From the NCBI GenBank assembly GCA_026874595.1, contig CM049307.1, positions 25,886,362-25,950,361 of the forward strand: a stretch of DNA of 64,000 nt, in the 5' to 3' direction. Within the stretch, counting starts at the first letter, position 1. Each line of letters begins with the position of its first letter. This DNA comes from Sipunculus nudus. Taxonomy: Eukaryota; Annelida; Sipuncula; Golfingiida; Sipunculidae. The notes below the pieces were generated by a model. That model ran no database searches. It was not told where the DNA came from and saw only the letters and a program-made list of their open reading frames with translations. Made by a program: the position numbers and the translations under genes. Shown in pieces: positions 61,696 to 64,000 of this stretch.

Positions 61696-62118
61696 AGGTT
61701 TGTTATGAGATTTCCTTTACTTTGTTCTAATAAGTCGAGTTGGCGGGATTTTGCGCTCCTTCAAATGCTATATAATTGTTGTTAAAAAACATAAATTTAA
61801 ATTAGAATTTTGTTTCCGTAAATGTAAAATAAAAAGAAAATGCAAGTGCAGAAAATACTCGTACTAAAAAGCCAGATTAGCCAAAGTTATTCACCTGCAT
61901 ATCCGAACCTCTGGGTGAAATTAAATGTTATAACATCGTTTCCTATGGGGGTGGGGTGGGGTGTATAAGCTCTTACGTCGTCCAATTATCCAATTACAAT
62001 AAAGTAAAGAGTAATTCACGGTTATTATATAGACTGCAATGTATAGACTGCTTGGGACTGATTACTTGTGGTTCGGTTTATTGCCTAATTCGGCTTCATC
62101 GCTTGTTTGTTCTGTTTT

Positions 62119-62581
62119 TAGCTCAGCTGACTGTAAGTCATCTGAGCTATAGCGATCACCCTTTGTCATTCGTCCGTCTGTCTGTCCGTCCGTCCGTTAA
62201 CCTGGCACAAATCGTAACCGCTGGACCTAGAAACTTGTAACTTTACATTCTGAGAGGTCCATGAAAAATCTCCTTGGAAACCAGAAATTAGGTCTATGTT
62301 ACCCATATCCTTCGAGCTATGGGGCCCCAAAGTACCCCCCAGAATAGTCAAAAATTTCATAAAAAAAAAATCAATATCTCATTAACTACATCACTGATGG
62401 TCATGATTTTTGGCATACATAATGATCATGAGATGTTCCATCAGTTCCTGCAGACTGGTGGTGCCACCTATATTTTATTCATTTTTTTTCTAATTGTTTT
62501 CTCTATTTTTGAGACCTTTAAGGATGCTGTCATCTGTTAACGTGGCAAAAATTGTAACAACTGGACCAAGAATTTTCATTC
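62119..62581 (+). repeat. hairpin-headed dispersed repeat (family Y), copy 3
   Basis: Starts TTAGCTCAGCTGAC, TGTA, AGTCATCTGAGCT (the same head hairpin as at 33540). It continues with GTCCGTCTGTCTGTCCGTCC, GCACAAATCGTAACCGCTGG, ACCTAGAAACTTGTAAC, GAGAGGTCCATGAAAAATCT and CTTCGAGCTATGGGGCCCC. A second subunit begins near 62537 (CGTGGCAAAAATTGTAACAA, CTGGACC) and is cut at 62581 by the LINE poly-A tail. Confidence 0.8.
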
Positions 62582-64000
62582 TTTTTTTTTTTTTTTTTTT
62601 TTTTTTTAGACCATATTTTATTAGATAAACAAAATTGCATTTACAATAACATGCATAGGCATCACATTCACTATAGTCATGAACAATCGGATAAATCTAG
62701 TGATCACAAAAAAAACAAAAAAAAAAAACTGTTTTGATTTTATAAATTACTGTATATAATAAATACACTGTACGACTCTTCGATGATTGCATCTAATTAC
62801 TGAATATGCCATGCATCTTTGATTACTTGTATTTAAGTACCAATTCTTACATATCTCACTGGAATATTTGGTCAATTAATACATAAACAAAAATACATAT
62901 ATCCACAGTACAAGACACAAATATACACATACTACAGTCTCTTTGATATTCTTGTGCGCATTCCTTCCGGCGTTACCCTGAAAATGTTTAGAAATTCGCA
63001 GTATTAATCACACTTTTATCTTTGATGTTTTTTTGTACATTGAGAGGTATAAATATGGTTATATATACACATCATATAAATTAATCTATTCAGATACCTC
63101 ATCAACAAGGACAATAATTTCAATCATTTGTGTTTTTATTCTCTACATGCAGTGTTAATCAGACATTTCAATGGAGCCCATTTAGTGTCGTGTTTTATAA
63201 GTTTTCCGTTCTTGACTGCAATATACCTTTCTGTCTGAAAAATATCTAAAATAAAGCGCTTAACGTTCATCATGTCTGGTTTTTGTTTTCCACATCTACT
63301 GATATATAAATATCTCTTTACTAACAAAGTAAAAAAATTTATCCACACTTCTTCGTGACAACCAAAAATCCTGTCCTCAACTGACAAATGAAATGATTGT
63401 TGGAGTGAACCTTGTTTTTTCAATTCATTTAAAATTTCCTCCCATAGAAGCTTAACAAAAATACACTTCCAAAACAAATGTATCATAGTTTCCTTTTCAG
63501 ATTTACAAAATGTACACTCATCTGATTCGATTACGTTTATCTTATAGAGGAAAGTATTCAGAGATAATCTGTGATGAAGGGTCCTAAATTGAAAATATCT
63601 GAGTTTAACTGATATTGTCGATTTAAATATATTTTTAAAACCGTTATATATGTTTTCATCATCGCGTATGTTTAATTCTGATTTCCATTTTGCTATGCTG
63701 CTATGTGGAGATTCAATTTTTCCTTTTATTAATTCGATATAAATCTGATTTGTTACTCTTTTCTTTCTCTCCAGTCCGTCTGCCTTGTACGTATAAGTCT
63801 TGGTTGTAGTTGTACTTTTACTTTGTTTTATTATAGTTTTCCATGTATAAGGGATAGAGTTAAGCAGACCTTGATAGCTTAAAAAATCAATCTTAACATT
63901 ATAATGAGAACACATATCTGGATAGCTCATCCAAATCGAATCTGATCTTGTCTTACTCATTAAATCTGAGATATTTCTTATGCCTGAGTCGTACATATTC
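62582..64000 (-). mobile_element. LINE (L1/Tx1-like) 3' part, 5' end beyond window
   Basis: On the minus strand: the end of the reverse-transcriptase frame (stop at about 63133-63135), a 3' untranslated region of about 525 bp, AATAAA at 62622-62617, and a 26-nt poly-A tail (T run 62582-62607) 9 bp later. The insertion cut family Y copy 3, so the LINE is younger than that repeat. The intact tail and open frame suggest a fairly recent copy. Confidence 0.85.
63136..63996 (-). CDS. C-terminal part of LINE reverse transcriptase (zf-RVT region)
   Basis: At least 286 codons, open to the window edge; the first Met is internal, so the start is not real. It corresponds to the region after the polymerase domain in L1/Tx1-type ORF2 proteins. 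Residues 131-150 (KLRYFQFRTLHHRLSLNTFL) match the family pattern of a conserved KL.YFQ.R.LH.RL..N.FL stretch. A zinc-knuckle-like C-x2-C-x8-H-x4-C follows (C161, C164, H173, C178), as in zf-RVT domains, then a LLWEEI helix. The protein copies LINE RNA into the genome by target-primed reverse transcription. The polymerase and endonuclease domains, if present, lie beyond the window. No internal stops. The L1/Tx1 assignment is by eye. Confidence 0.85.
   Translation of the reverse strand: MYDSGIRNISDLMSKTRSDSIWMSYPDMCSHYNVKIDFLSYQGLLNSIPYTWKTIIKQSKSTTTTKTYTYKADGLERKKRVTNQIYIELIKGKIESPHSSIAKWKSELNIRDDENIYNGFKNIFKSTISVKLRYFQFRTLHHRLSLNTFLYKINVIESDECTFCKSEKETMIHLFWKCIFVKLLWEEILNELKKQGSLQQSFHLSVEDRIFGCHEEVWINFFTLLVKRYLYISRCGKQKPDMMNVKRFILDIFQTERYIAVKNGKLIKHDTKWAPLKCLINTACRE

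Overview
This 64 kb window is eukaryotic, AT-rich, non-coding DNA from an animal. A marine mollusc, probably a bivalve, is the best guess. That guess rests on a dispersed repeat headed by an AGCTCAG...CTGAGCT hairpin and followed by GTCCGTCC runs, a type I associate with bivalve genomes. It also rests on the many long (TA)n arrays, the hAT-type MITE ends (CAGKGGCG) and an L1/Tx1-like LINE tail. No complete host gene, rRNA, standard tRNA or CRISPR array is visible. Nearly all short open frames are chance or lie in repeats. The only frame with clear protein homology is the LINE reverse-transcriptase C-terminus at the right edge.

Layout. 0-10 kb: (TA)n arrays, a 22-bp minisatellite, one copy of a dispersed repeat (partner at 60 kb) and a hAT-type MITE with a perfect 8-bp target duplication (5860-6329). 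10-13 kb: a solo LTR on the minus strand (9951-10739), then a small cluster of gene-like signals: a possible membrane-anchor exon at 11220, a zero-length AG|GT splice junction at 11665/11666, and two possible micro-exons. 13-27 kb: mostly featureless, with a 586-bp minisatellite of ABA higher-order structure (22310-22895). 27-36 kb: a nest of repeats: repeat X interrupted by a hairpin-headed repeat, a 428-bp TRIM-like retroelement (31020-31447), a chimeric duplication, a second hairpin-headed repeat, and a 1.9 kb element with ATCGATTA-rich ends. 38-49 kb: a hAT-like MITE, a second copy of repeat X split by a solo LTR, and a GGTTC hairpin-array element. 53-56 kb: three tandem arrays. 58-64 kb: a third solo LTR, the partner dispersed repeat, a tRNA-like SINE head, and a third hairpin-headed repeat into which the LINE inserted.

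The most interesting object is the element at 31020-31447. Two direct repeats of about 155 bp flank 118 bp that opens with a 12-nt match to a proline-tRNA primer-binding site. The whole is flanked by a 4-bp duplication (CAGG). Each long repeat also carries tRNA-like A-box and B-box motifs at normal tRNA spacing. It looks like a miniature LTR retrotransposon whose LTRs contain a polymerase III promoter, comparable in concept to the plant Cassandra elements that carry 5S rRNA sequence. All family assignments were made by eye; no search was run.
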